Part shown: piece after piece, positions 27,528 to 35,779 of the stretch
How positions within the stretch are numbered: the first letter of the stretch is position 1
Layout of the letters: each line of letters begins with the position of its first letter
From: Smithellaceae bacterium
GTDB taxonomy: Bacteria > Desulfobacterota > Syntrophia > Syntrophales > Smithellaceae
Direction: 5' to 3'
Assembly (NCBI GenBank): GCA_028693285.1
Contig: JAQUVQ010000017.1
Location: 1-47,628, forward strand
Length of the DNA stretch: 47,628 bases
Notes under the pieces: generated by a model
The model's input: the letters and a program-made list of their open reading frames with translations, nothing else
Databases searched by the model: none
Told to the model about the DNA's origin: nothing
Position numbers and translations under genes: made by a program

Positions 27528-29711
27528 TCACCCGTTCAGGCGGGCGATGATTGTCCTGGCTTCCTGGGTCAGAAAACGCCATACGCCGATTTGCTCAAGC
27601 GTCTCCACCTTTGGGACGCCCGAATCCGTCCAGCCCCGCTCGCGGTAATAGACAAGAATCAACTGACGCAGCTCGTCTTTTCGATGCCGCATCAGAATGG
27701 CGCGCTTTTCGCCCGTGGGCATTCGCTGAATTTCCGGCAGCGGCAAATTCAGGATCACGGAAAGTTGCCCGTCGTTATAATCTTTCTCCAGTTCATAGAG
27801 CGCGTCCTCCGTGGGCCCGATGGCCCGGTCGGGAATCCAGTCGCGATCCCCGGTCGCGGATTGAAAAAACAGGACATTCATCACGCGCTGCAGATTGATG
27901 TCCCGGTCCGTTTGTTCGAAGATCTGCTCCCAGGTCAGATTCGTGCCCAGCATGCCGTTGTAGAAATCCGCATACAGTTCCTGCGACGCCGGATTGATGT
28001 AAATGTCGGCATGGCCCTGCTTCATGGAATCGGGATTGAAAACATCCACCCAGGGCAGCTTGCACAGGCCCAGATTGTCGTTGCCGAGGCGAACGCGGGG
28101 ATAGGTGATGAGCGCTCTGGCCTTGGATTCAAACGTGGGAAAGGCGCCCAGCAGATCCACTTTGACCAGCCAGGCGGCTGCGTGGTGCGCGCCGATGTCG
28201 CTGGCCGCCGCGTAGGAAGCCTGCATGGATAGAGACCTGTGCGTGCGATACAGGGAAAAAGGAAGGCCTTTGGTCTGCATGGCAAAGGCCTGCAGCTCCT
28301 CAAGCGGCTTGGTTCTTGCGGTTCGCGCCGCGTATTTATCGGCGATCCAGCCGGTCAGGCCCACCATGCCCCGGGCGGCGGCGCGGGCCAATTCGGTCCG
28401 GCGGTACGCCAGATCATGGATGAACTGCAGCGCCGCCTGCTCATCCCCCCACGTCAGGCTAAAGCCGTCCGTGTCTTCTCCCGTCAGGTATCCGCGCTGG
28501 CCGCATTCCATGATAAATGCCATGAGAACGGCCGTGGTAATGGTATCGATGCCGTAGTTGTCGCAGTGCCAGTTGGCTTCCATGATAAATTCAGGATGCC
28601 ACATGCCCAGGTTCGAGCCGAATCCCGCGGCGGTTTCATACTCGGGGCCGTCCACCCAGACCCTTTGTCCGCGATGCTCGCCGGATGTCAGCGTGACCCA
28701 GCCGCCCTTGGTGCAGCGAAGATTGCAGCCCGGAAAGCATCCGTCCATCCCGCGGTGTTCGAACAGCCGCTGGGCGTAAATTTTGCCGCAGACCTGATCC
28801 GCCTGCGGGTGTGAGCCGCGCTGGTAATTATACACAGGCAGGGACTGGTACTCGTCCTTGTTCATAAAAGAAATCAGACCGGCTGAACCTTTCAGATGCA
28901 TTTTCAGCGCCTGCGGATCGACGTCCCGGACAATCCCGTGCAGTTTCGCCCCCGCCTTTTTAACCTTGTTCCAGTCGGCCGCCCCGTAAGGATTTTCTCC
29001 GCGGGGAAAAGCGGTCAGAACGACGATGGCCGCGATGCGCTTATGGCTCATCACGGACCCCAGACCCGTGCGGCCGGCCTGTTTGGTGCGGAAAAGGCCT
29101 TTGCCGCCGGGAACCGGCTTCGTGGCGTCATAGTAATGGCTGTTGATGCACCCGAAAGACGTATGCGCCGCTCCGATGCCGGTCGTCAAAAAGGCCAGGT
29201 CCTTTTTCTCGTGGCCCTCGCGCAAAAACCGGTCCACAAGCGTTTTCTCAAGGTGAAAAACCTGATCGTCTTCGGAGACGCCGACGATGGAGATTTCCCG
29301 TTTGAAACCGTCAATGACAATCATGACCGGCTCACGGGCGGCTCCCGCGACTGTCAGCGCGTCAAACCCGGCATATTTCAGATAAGCGCCGAAATGGCCT
29401 CCAAAATTGGAGACACCGGGAATGCCGGTCAGCGGCGACAGGGAAATCGCCATGCACTTGCTCGTTCCGGGAAACTGCGGAATGCCGCCCAGCGGCCCCG
29501 GCGAGAAAATCAGGGGATTTTCCGGATCAGAGGCTTTGGTCCGGGAAGTAACCTGCTCATGCAGCAGATAAAGCCCCAGCCCCCTTCCGCCGATAAAGAA
29601 ATCACGAACTTCGGGATCCAGCGGACGGACCTCCATTTTGCCGGTCGCTACGTTGATGGAAAGGATTCGGTTGGCGTATCCCTGCTGAAGCGGTTGAACC
29701 GTATATTGCAT
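27528..29711 (-). CDS. Aldehyde:ferredoxin oxidoreductase (AOR) family tungsten/molybdenum enzyme
   Basis: A 727-residue AOR-family oxidoreductase, longer than the ~605 residues of classical AOR. The N-terminal domain is recognised by ILSINVATGKMEV, FFIGGRGLGLYLLHEQ and PLTGIPGVSNFGGHFGAYLKYAG, and the tungstopterin-binding domain by GRTGLGSVMSHKRIAAIVV. Cluster ligands are Cys325, Cys329 and Cys333 (CFPGCNLRC) and Cys550 (LGLCKLPW); the CX3CX3C spacing differs from the CX2CX3C of archaeal AOR. Members oxidise aldehydes to acids with ferredoxin, or, in the BamB branch, reduce benzoyl-CoA. ATG 29711 with AAAGGAACAGCAA is chosen over 29768. It sits just beyond the terminator of Flox-Hdr cluster 2. 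Substrate unassigned. Confidence 0.9.
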   Translation of the reverse strand: MQYTVQPLQQGYANRILSINVATGKMEVRPLDPEVRDFFIGGRGLGLYLLHEQVTSRTKASDPENPLIFSPGPLGGIPQFPGTSKCMAISLSPLTGIPGVSNFGGHFGAYLKYAGFDALTVAGAAREPVMIVIDGFKREISIVGVSEDDQVFHLEKTLVDRFLREGHEKKDLAFLTTGIGAAHTSFGCINSHYYDATKPVPGGKGLFRTKQAGRTGLGSVMSHKRIAAIVVLTAFPRGENPYGAADWNKVKKAGAKLHGIVRDVDPQALKMHLKGSAGLISFMNKDEYQSLPVYNYQRGSHPQADQVCGKIYAQRLFEHRGMDGCFPGCNLRCTKGGWVTLTSGEHRGQRVWVDGPEYETAAGFGSNLGMWHPEFIMEANWHCDNYGIDTITTAVLMAFIMECGQRGYLTGEDTDGFSLTWGDEQAALQFIHDLAYRRTELARAAARGMVGLTGWIADKYAARTARTKPLEELQAFAMQTKGLPFSLYRTHRSLSMQASYAAASDIGAHHAAAWLVKVDLLGAFPTFESKARALITYPRVRLGNDNLGLCKLPWVDVFNPDSMKQGHADIYINPASQELYADFYNGMLGTNLTWEQIFEQTDRDINLQRVMNVLFFQSATGDRDWIPDRAIGPTEDALYELEKDYNDGQLSVILNLPLPEIQRMPTGEKRAILMRHRKDELRQLILVYYRERGWTDSGVPKVETLEQIGVWRFLTQEARTIIARLNG

Positions 29712-29757
29712 TTGCTGTTCCTTTGAAAATAGTCCGCGCACGTTACGGCAATCCGGG

Positions 29758-29786
29758 AAAAAATTCAACCATCAAAAGAGGTTGAA
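29758..29786 (-). terminator. Intrinsic terminator after the EF-hand gene
   Basis: On the reverse strand TTCAACC pairs with GGTTGAA (7 bp, 9-base loop) and is followed at once by six T. It lies between the EF-hand gene and the AOR gene and should end Flox-Hdr transcript 2. Confidence 0.8.
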
Positions 29787-29800
29787 GGATGGACGATCCC

Positions 29801-29825
29801 CCCTGGGGCAAAAGCTTCCCCAGGG
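29801..29825. repeat. GC-rich hairpin before the terminator
   Basis: CCCTGGGG (29801-29808) and CCCCAGGG (29818-29825) form a perfect 8-bp stem with a 9-base loop. It stands just upstream (in transcription order) of the 29758 terminator and could protect the 3' end of the mRNA. Confidence 0.6.
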
Positions 29826-29855
29826 ACGGTCCCGCCGCGTGGTGCAACACGCTTC

Positions 29856-30260
29856 TCAGAACGTGAAGAGATTGAAAGGGGAATAGAGATCGGAGCGGTC
29901 GGAGGCCCATTCATTCCGATCGATATGACCGCTCTTATCTTTGTCCAGGGAAAAGAACCTTTTTCTTGCGGCCTGCTGGTGTTCGCTTTTATGGATTTTC
30001 CCGTCCTGGTTGGCGTCGGCTTCCCGAATCCATCGATCCGCGTCGGTCTTTTTATTGGGTTGCATCTCTTCTTTCGTCACGACGCCGTCCCGGTTCTTGT
30101 CCAGAAAGTCAAACGCCGCGCCTGACGCATCCAGGTATTCCTGGTGGCTGATTTTCCCGTCTTTGTTTTTATCCGCCTTCGGCAAAACGGCCTCCGCGGC
30201 AAAAACCAATGAAACGGCAAAAAGGATCATCACGATCACTGCAAGTATTTTCTTCATCAT
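29856..30260 (-). CDS. Exported EF-hand calcium-binding protein
   Basis: A 133-134-residue protein. It begins with a signal peptide (MKKILAVIVMILFAVSLVFAA) and then has four EF-hand loops: DKNKDGKISHQEY, DKNRDGVVTKEEM, DANQDGKIHKSEH and DKDKSGHIDRNEW. Acidic residues at loop positions 1, 3 and 12 (or the Glu substitute) are mostly present, so Ca2+ binding is likely, probably in the periplasm. GAGGTTA precedes two adjacent ATGs (30260, 30257). It starts only about 14 bases after the floxA stop of cluster 2 and before that cluster's terminator, so it appears to be cotranscribed with cytoplasmic electron-bifurcation genes. That link has no obvious functional explanation. Confidence 0.85.
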   Translation of the reverse strand: MMKKILAVIVMILFAVSLVFAAEAVLPKADKNKDGKISHQEYLDASGAAFDFLDKNRDGVVTKEEMQPNKKTDADRWIREADANQDGKIHKSEHQQAARKRFFSLDKDKSGHIDRNEWASDRSDLYSPFNLFTF

Positions 30261-30274
30261 TAACCTCTTTTTGA

Positions 30275-31135
30275 CTAAAAATCGCGCGGCAGCTCTTCCA
30301 GTTCCGCCAGTGAAAACACCGGCCCGTCCGAACAAACGTATTTGTAGCCGACATTGCAGCGGCCGCATTTGCCGATGCCGCACTTCATGCGCATTTCCAG
30401 CGACGTCAGAATATTCTCCTTGGAAAAACCCAGATCAAAGAAAACCGGCAGCGTGAATTTAATCATGACTGGCGGGCCGCAGATGACGGCCACCGCGTTT
30501 TCGGGGGACGGCGCGACGTCCTTGCAGACGGCGGGGACAAATCCTTCCCTGCCCTTCCAGGTTTCATTGCCCTTGTCAACGGTAATGATGGTCTTGATGT
30601 CGCTGCGCTTTTCCCAGGCGGCCAGCTCATCCTTGTAGCAGAGCAGGCCCGGGGTCCGCGCGCCGTAAATGACGGTGATGTCGCCGAAGCGGGGGCGGTT
30701 GTCCCCGTGCAGCATATATGTGACCAGCGACCTGAGCGTGGTGAAAGCGAATCCGCCGCCGACCACAACAATATTCTTTTTCTCCAGAAACTCAATCGGC
30801 CAGGGATGCCCCAACGGCCCCCGCAGGCCGATTTTGCCGCCCTCTTCCATGTCGTGCAGCGCCGCCGTCACCAGCCCGGGCACGATGGCGCCCGCCCGCT
30901 GGACCGTAAACTCGACGTAGCCCGGCTCCGTAGGCGACGAGGCGATGCCGATCGGAGACTCTCCTTTTCCGTAAATGGACAGCTCCGCGAACTGGCCGGG
31001 CAGATACTGAAACCGGGACTCATCCTCGGCATTCAGAAATTTAAAGCGGAACGACTTGATGTCATGGGTATCCACTTCGTCGGTGATTTTGACAATCTCA
31101 ACCGGCATGGGGATATAGGGATTCGTTGAACGCAT
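30275..31135 (-). CDS. floxA: FloxA-like FAD/NAD(P)-binding oxidoreductase subunit with 2Fe-2S site (cluster 2)
   Basis: A 286-residue flavoprotein of the ferredoxin reductase / PyrK / sulfhydrogenase-gamma type. Flavin motif GIASSPTEPGYVEFTVQRAG is near residue 70, the NAD-binding loop VVVGGGFAFTTLRS near 110, CGPPVMIKFT near 225, and the C-terminal Fe-S motif CGIGKCGRCNVGYKYVC at about 248-263. In Flox-Hdr complexes this subunit exchanges hydride with NAD(H). ATG 31135 is chosen because GAGGAAGAAT precedes it. It is the sixth gene of the cluster and is closely similar to the copy at 37123 (shared PYIP, GESPIGIASSPT, GREGFVPAVCK, MRMKCGIGKCGRCNVG). Confidence 0.9.
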   Translation of the reverse strand: MRSTNPYIPMPVEIVKITDEVDTHDIKSFRFKFLNAEDESRFQYLPGQFAELSIYGKGESPIGIASSPTEPGYVEFTVQRAGAIVPGLVTAALHDMEEGGKIGLRGPLGHPWPIEFLEKKNIVVVGGGFAFTTLRSLVTYMLHGDNRPRFGDITVIYGARTPGLLCYKDELAAWEKRSDIKTIITVDKGNETWKGREGFVPAVCKDVAPSPENAVAVICGPPVMIKFTLPVFFDLGFSKENILTSLEMRMKCGIGKCGRCNVGYKYVCSDGPVFSLAELEELPRDF

Positions 31136-31186
31136 ATTCTTCCTCAAATTGGTTTATTCCCGAATGCGCCTTTGGGGCGTTCGGCG

Positions 31187-32224
31187 TCACGCCTTCATGG
31201 CTTCTTCGACAATGGAAAAAATATCGATATTCACCGGACAATACCGCGTGCAGCGGCCGCAGCCCACGCAGGAAATCACGCCGTATTTCCGGACATGGTA
31301 AGAATACTTGTGGTTAATTTTCTGCCGCAGGCGCTGATATACTTTCGTGCGGGGATTGTGGCCGCTGGCTTCCAGCGTGAAATCCGTGAACATGCAGGCG
31401 TCCCACACGCGGCGGCGTGTTCCCTGCTGAAACAGGGTTTCATCACAAATATCGAAGCAATAGCAGGTCGGACACGCAAAGGTGCACACGCCGCAGCTCA
31501 AACAGGCGTTGGATGCCTTCTCCCAGAAATCCGTGTTGTGAAAAAGATCTTCCAGCTTCTTCGTGATGACTTCGGCGTCCACGCAGGTAAAACGCGTTTT
31601 GAAATCCCGCCCCGCGGCCACCGTGTCGTCAAAAAATTTCTCGTCATCGGCCGACGCTCCGGCCAGGCCGCCCATTCCGGTCAGCAGCGCCTCCCCCTTG
31701 CCGGTGATGCTTTTGAGGAGCAGATCGTCGCCGCGGCGCACCATGAAGATGTCGCTGCCTTCGGGATCAGCCGCGCCGATGCCCAGCGTCTGATAAAATT
31801 CCTCCGGCTCGGCGGGCGCGCCGAGGTCGAAGGCGTATCCGATGATGGCGGCCGCTTCTCTTCGGGCCTGCCAGTAGGGATCCACGTCTCCGGTGCCGGA
31901 AAAATGGATGTCCATGATCTCAAAGCTCTTCACGTCGCAGGGACGCACCCCGAAAAGAATCAAGGGCTTTCCCTGCGGCTCGACCGGTTCGGCCTCCTGC
32001 ATGGGCCTGCCCGTCCGATAGCGGACGAAATCTTCCGTCTGCGGAAAGAAAACGGATTTGGGGCTGATGACGGTATTATGAAAATTCAGGTCCACCCGCT
32101 TCGCGTCGGTGATTTCGCGAAATTGGAAGCCGGCGTCCTCGCGGACCGGGGCGACCAGCGTTCCCTTTTCCATCAGCGCGGAAGCCAGATCGGATAATTG
32201 ATTGACGGTGGTTTTCTTCAGCAC
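31187..32224 (-). CDS. floxB: FloxB-like 4Fe-4S subunit (cluster 2)
   Basis: A 345-residue iron-sulfur protein related to the beta subunit of cytoplasmic sulfhydrogenases and to FloxB. Two 4Fe-4S sites are seen: CLSCGVCTFACPTC near residues 240-255, and CVGCGRCTRYCP near 318-330. The N-terminal half has GVRPCDVKSFEIMD, typical for the family. The start is GTG 32224 with AAGGAG eight bases before. It should carry electrons between the NAD-linked FloxA and FloxC/FloxD. It lies between floxC (12 bases) and floxA (about 51 bases). Confidence 0.88.
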   Translation of the reverse strand: MLKKTTVNQLSDLASALMEKGTLVAPVREDAGFQFREITDAKRVDLNFHNTVISPKSVFFPQTEDFVRYRTGRPMQEAEPVEPQGKPLILFGVRPCDVKSFEIMDIHFSGTGDVDPYWQARREAAAIIGYAFDLGAPAEPEEFYQTLGIGAADPEGSDIFMVRRGDDLLLKSITGKGEALLTGMGGLAGASADDEKFFDDTVAAGRDFKTRFTCVDAEVITKKLEDLFHNTDFWEKASNACLSCGVCTFACPTCYCFDICDETLFQQGTRRRVWDACMFTDFTLEASGHNPRTKVYQRLRQKINHKYSYHVRKYGVISCVGCGRCTRYCPVNIDIFSIVEEAMKA

Positions 32225-32236
32225 AACAAAAGCTCC

Positions 32237-33103
32237 TTATTCCAAAATTTTGTCGGAATCTTCCATGCGGAAATTGACCAGCACGGGCTTGTCTTCAATG
32301 CTCATCCCCGCGGCCTGGCCGAACATTTCTTCGCAGTCTTTGGCTACTTTCTTGTGGAACAGATACAGAGGAATGTCCACCGGGCAGGCGCGCGAGCACT
32401 CGCCGCAATCGATGCAGCGGCCGGCCAGATGATGAAACCGGGTCAGATGGTACATCAGGTTGCCCGCCGGCTCCGGAGATTTCTCTCCCCACCGGGGCTT
32501 GCGCTGATCGATGAAGCAGGGATCGCAGTAGCACATCGGGCAGGCCTTGCGGCAGGCGTAGCAGCGGATGCACCGATCCAATTCTTTTTTCCAGAACGCA
32601 AAGCGCGCGTCCCGGTCCATCGCTTCATATTCGGCCAGCACGGCGTAAGGAGATGAGACCGGCTGTCCGTGCACCTCTTCGCCGATCAGGACATCATACA
32701 GCACGGGATTATACAGGCCGCAGGTGGTCTTGCCGTCGATGAGCTCACCTGTCTTGGGGTTTTTGATGCCGTACACCGGAATGCCGAGAATTACCAGGTC
32801 GCGCCGCTTGACCTTGTCTTCCTGAATGAGCTGAACCACGGCCCGGCTGTCCGCCGCCTTGACGGCGACGGCGATTTTGGTTCCCCGCGGATACCGGACC
32901 AGATATCTGGCTGGATTGTGGGTGCAATACTCGTTGAACACGATGCCGTCCGCGTCGGAAGGACACTTGGCAACATAGGGCATGGGATGTTTTTCGTCGT
33001 AGCCTTTACCCCACGCGAGCACCAGGCTCACCTCGCCCGATTCCAGAAGCCTTCGGGCTTCGGTCTTTAATTTCTCTTCAATTTGCTGAAAGCTGACTGC
33101 CAT
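32237..33103 (-). CDS. floxC: FloxC-like 4Fe-4S subunit (cluster 2)
   Basis: A 288-residue protein with an N-terminal FrhB/FloxC-like domain (TKIAVAVKAADSRAVVQLIQED, DLVILGIPVYG) and two C-terminal ferredoxin-type sites, CIRCYACRKACPMCYCDPC at about 176-195 and CIDCGECSRACP at about 227-238. Extra cysteines in the first site (MCYCDPC) match its paralogue at 40539 (SCYCPVC). Predicted electron wire within the Flox module in the cytoplasm. It starts 16 bases after floxD. Confidence 0.87.
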   Translation of the reverse strand: MAVSFQQIEEKLKTEARRLLESGEVSLVLAWGKGYDEKHPMPYVAKCPSDADGIVFNEYCTHNPARYLVRYPRGTKIAVAVKAADSRAVVQLIQEDKVKRRDLVILGIPVYGIKNPKTGELIDGKTTCGLYNPVLYDVLIGEEVHGQPVSSPYAVLAEYEAMDRDARFAFWKKELDRCIRCYACRKACPMCYCDPCFIDQRKPRWGEKSPEPAGNLMYHLTRFHHLAGRCIDCGECSRACPVDIPLYLFHKKVAKDCEEMFGQAAGMSIEDKPVLVNFRMEDSDKILE

Positions 33104-33119
33104 ATGCTCCCTCGCGCTT

Positions 33120-33533
33120 CTATGAAATCTTGAATTTGGTCTGGGGTCCCAGCGCTTTGATCTGTCCGGTGAACTCGGTCACAACCTGGGCGAACTTGTT
33201 TCCTTCGGAGGCGGAAATCCATTCGACACGGAATCTCCCCGGCTCCAGGCCTGCAAATTCCAGAATTTTTTTGGTCACGGCCAGGCGTCTTCGCGCATAG
33301 AGGTTCCCGGTATTGTAATGGCAATCGCCCGGATGGCATCCCCCGACCAGCACGCCGTCGGCGCCCAGCTGGAACGCGCGGAAGATAAACGAAGGGTTGA
33401 TCCGGCTGGAGCACATAACGCGGACCACCCGGATATTCTGCGGATACTGCAAACGCGTGGTCCCCGCCAGATCCGCTCCCGTATAGGTGCACCAGTTGCA
33501 GGCAATGCCCAGTATCTTCGGTTCAAATGACAT
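33120..33533 (-). CDS. floxD: FloxD/MvhD-like 2Fe-2S subunit, cysteine form (cluster 2)
   Basis: A 137-residue protein of the MvhD / FloxD family that connects the NAD-linked module to HdrA. The family cysteines are all present: CNWCTYTGADLAG near the N-terminus, CSSR at 41, and GGCHPGDCHYNTGN with Cys66 and Cys71, followed by WISASEGNKFAQVV. Cys66 aligns with the TGA-coded position of the cluster-1 paralogue at 41574. It is separated from hdrA by about 170 bases that hold a palindromic repeat (33578-33702). Confidence 0.92.
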   Translation of the reverse strand: MSFEPKILGIACNWCTYTGADLAGTTRLQYPQNIRVVRVMCSSRINPSFIFRAFQLGADGVLVGGCHPGDCHYNTGNLYARRRLAVTKKILEFAGLEPGRFRVEWISASEGNKFAQVVTEFTGQIKALGPQTKFKIS

Positions 33534-33577
33534 GAATAAACTTCCTTTCTAAAAACAAACGTAATACCCTTTAATTC

Positions 33578-33702
33578 AGGTCGTTCAAAAATGTCCCAGA
33601 TGCGCGGCGCGCAAGGCCTTCGGAGTGAGGCGTATAGTTTCATACGCCGCAGCGACGAAAGGTCGAAGCGCAACAAAGCAGATGGGCATTTTTCAACGAC
33701 CT
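33578..33702. repeat. 125-bp palindromic (MITE/REP-like) element inside the hdrA-floxD gap
   Basis: The ends are inverted copies with one mismatch in the outer 16 bases: AGGTCGTTCAAAAATG at 33578 and the complement of CATTTTTCAACGACCT ending at 33702. Inside, CCCAGATGC/GCAGATGGG-type arms and a central GCGTAT/ATACGC stem let the whole unit fold into a long imperfect hairpin. It ends one base before the hdrA stop codon. No transposase is encoded. Confidence 0.82.
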
Positions 33703-33703
33703 A

Positions 33704-35653
33704 TCAAAATTCCATTAAGCCTTCCATTTCAGCAAGTACCTGTTCATTGGTAAAGTGCCTCGCGATAATCGCCGAGGACGGGCAGACGGACGCGCACAGC
33801 CCGCAGCCCTTGCACAGCGCCTCGTTGATTTCGGATACACCCTTGGGCTCGTTGAAGAACGGGGCGCCGTAGGGACAGACGCGCACGCAGTTCTGGCAGG
33901 CGCAGCAGGAGGCCGGATTGACCATGACCGTTGTGGCTTCCAGCTCCAATTTGTCTTTGACGACAATGGTCAGGGCTTCCGCCGCCGCGCCGTTGGCCTG
34001 CGCCACCGTGTCCGGAATATCCTTCGGACTCTGGCACACGCCGGCAATGAAGACGCCTTCCGACATCGTGGACAGAGGCGCCAGCTTGGGATGGCGCTCC
34101 ATGAAAAAACCCTGCTTGTCCGTGCTCAGATTGAACAGCCGCGCGACGTCCTTGGCATTCGAGCGGGGAATCATGGCCGGCGACAGCACAACCATGTCCA
34201 CGGGCAGTTTGATGAACTTGCCCGTGATGGTGTCTTCCGCTTCCACAATCAGGCGGTCCGGTTCGTCCACGCTTTTCGCCACGCGGGCAACCTTGCCGCG
34301 GATGAATTTCACGTCCTCTTCAATGATGCGGTTGTAAAATTCCTCATAGCCCTTGCCGGCGGCGCGGATATCAATGTAAAACTGATAGACGTCAGCGGAC
34401 GTTTTTTCCTTGAACAAATGGGCGAATTTCAGCGAATACATGCAGCAGACGCGGCTGCAGTGTTCGTGGCTGTTCTTGTCGCGGCTGCCGATGCAGTGCA
34501 GAATGGCAATCGCCTTAGGTTCGCTGCCGTCGCGCAGCGTCACCTTGCCGCTCGTGGGCCCGGCGGAGTTGAAGAGCCGCTCCACTTCCAGCGCGTTGTA
34601 AACGCCGGGATATTTGCCGTAGCCGTACTGAATCAGATCCCGCGTATCCATGAGGTCATACCCGGTGGCCACGATGACCGCGCCGACTTTCACGGTGCTG
34701 AAGGTATCCTGCTCACCGAAATCGATGGCCTTCTGCTCGCAGACCTTCTCGCAGAGGCGGCACTTGCCCTTTTTAAAGAACGTGCAGGCCTCGCGGTCGA
34801 TGACCGGCTTCTGCGGCACGGCCTGCGGGAACGGAATGTAGATGGCCTTGCGCTTCACCAGACCTTCATCCCATTCGGACACGCTCTTTCCGGGGCATTT
34901 CTCCGTGCACGCCAGGCACGCGTTGCATTTGTTGTGATCGACATAGCGCGCCTTCTGACGGATGGTGATGTCGAAGTTTCCGACAAAGCCCTTGACCTCG
35001 CTCACTTCACAGGATGTCATGAGCTGAATGTTCTTGTGCTGAAGCACGCTGTCCATCTTGGGCGTGAGAATGCAGGCGGAGCAGTCGAGCGTGGGAAAGG
35101 TCTTGTCAAACTGCGCCATGTGGCCGCCGATGGTGGAATTCTTTTCAACCAGATATACTTTTCTGCCAGTATTGGCCAGCTCCAGCGCCGCCTGGATGCC
35201 GGCAATGCCGCCTCCCAGCACCATGACATCGGGATTGACGTCGATCACGCGCGAGGTGAGCGGCATCAGCAGCCGGGAGCGGCTCACCGCGCCGTTGAGC
35301 AGCGCCTTGGCCTTGGCGGTTCCTTCGTCCAGATCATGCGTCACCCAGGAAACCTGCTCGCGGATATTCACGATGGTTAACAGGTACTGATTGAGGCCGG
35401 AAGCCGCCAGCACCTTGCGGAATGTCTGTTCGTGCATGAGCGGCGAACAGGCCGTGACGATCACGCGGTCCAGCCGATGTTCCCTGATGTCGTTCGCGAT
35501 CATCTCCTGGCCGGGCGTGGAGCACATGAATTTGTAATCCTTTGCAACAACCACATCCGGCAGGGTGGAGGCAAACTGCGCCAGTTCGCTTACCCGCACG
35601 GTTTTCGCTATATTCAATCCGCAGTGGCAAACAAAAACACCAATTCTGCTCAT
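33704..35653 (-). CDS. hdrA: HdrA-like electron-bifurcating FAD/4Fe-4S subunit (cluster 2)
   Basis: A 649-residue protein with the full standard HdrA layout: N-terminal domain VFVCHCGLNI ... ACSPLMHEQTF (~1-145), thioredoxin-reductase-like FAD domain VLGGGIAGIQAALELANTG (~150), a 4Fe-4S insert CNACLACTEKCP (~243-254), conserved HCIGSRDKNSHEHCSRVCCMYS (~375-400), and two C-terminal ferredoxin sites CACQNCVRVCPYGAP (~582) and CKGCGLCASVCP (~613). HdrA holds the FAD where electron bifurcation takes place. It lies between the fused HdrCB gene and floxD. The stop is followed at once by a palindromic element. Confidence 0.95.
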   Translation of the reverse strand: MSRIGVFVCHCGLNIAKTVRVSELAQFASTLPDVVVAKDYKFMCSTPGQEMIANDIREHRLDRVIVTACSPLMHEQTFRKVLAASGLNQYLLTIVNIREQVSWVTHDLDEGTAKAKALLNGAVSRSRLLMPLTSRVIDVNPDVMVLGGGIAGIQAALELANTGRKVYLVEKNSTIGGHMAQFDKTFPTLDCSACILTPKMDSVLQHKNIQLMTSCEVSEVKGFVGNFDITIRQKARYVDHNKCNACLACTEKCPGKSVSEWDEGLVKRKAIYIPFPQAVPQKPVIDREACTFFKKGKCRLCEKVCEQKAIDFGEQDTFSTVKVGAVIVATGYDLMDTRDLIQYGYGKYPGVYNALEVERLFNSAGPTSGKVTLRDGSEPKAIAILHCIGSRDKNSHEHCSRVCCMYSLKFAHLFKEKTSADVYQFYIDIRAAGKGYEEFYNRIIEEDVKFIRGKVARVAKSVDEPDRLIVEAEDTITGKFIKLPVDMVVLSPAMIPRSNAKDVARLFNLSTDKQGFFMERHPKLAPLSTMSEGVFIAGVCQSPKDIPDTVAQANGAAAEALTIVVKDKLELEATTVMVNPASCCACQNCVRVCPYGAPFFNEPKGVSEINEALCKGCGLCASVCPSSAIIARHFTNEQVLAEMEGLMEF

Positions 35654-35779
35654 ACCTTCTCCTAGCTTTCTTTCCTTGAAAAACCGCCCGTCCGGGCCGT
35701 TTCCGTTCTGTCTTAAAACACCGGCCCCGCGGCCCCGTCCATTCAGGAGCTCCGCGCCGATGGTCCGCCCGCTCTCATA

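Noticed and set aside
25713-28232. 839-codon open frame on the + strand
   Set aside because: It lies fully antisense to the metallo-beta-lactamase and AOR genes, has no recognisable motif, and arises from GC-rich codon usage of the true genes.
33755-35380. 541-codon open frame on the + strand
   Set aside because: Antisense shadow of hdrA of cluster 2; composition is arginine/histidine/alanine-rich without domains.
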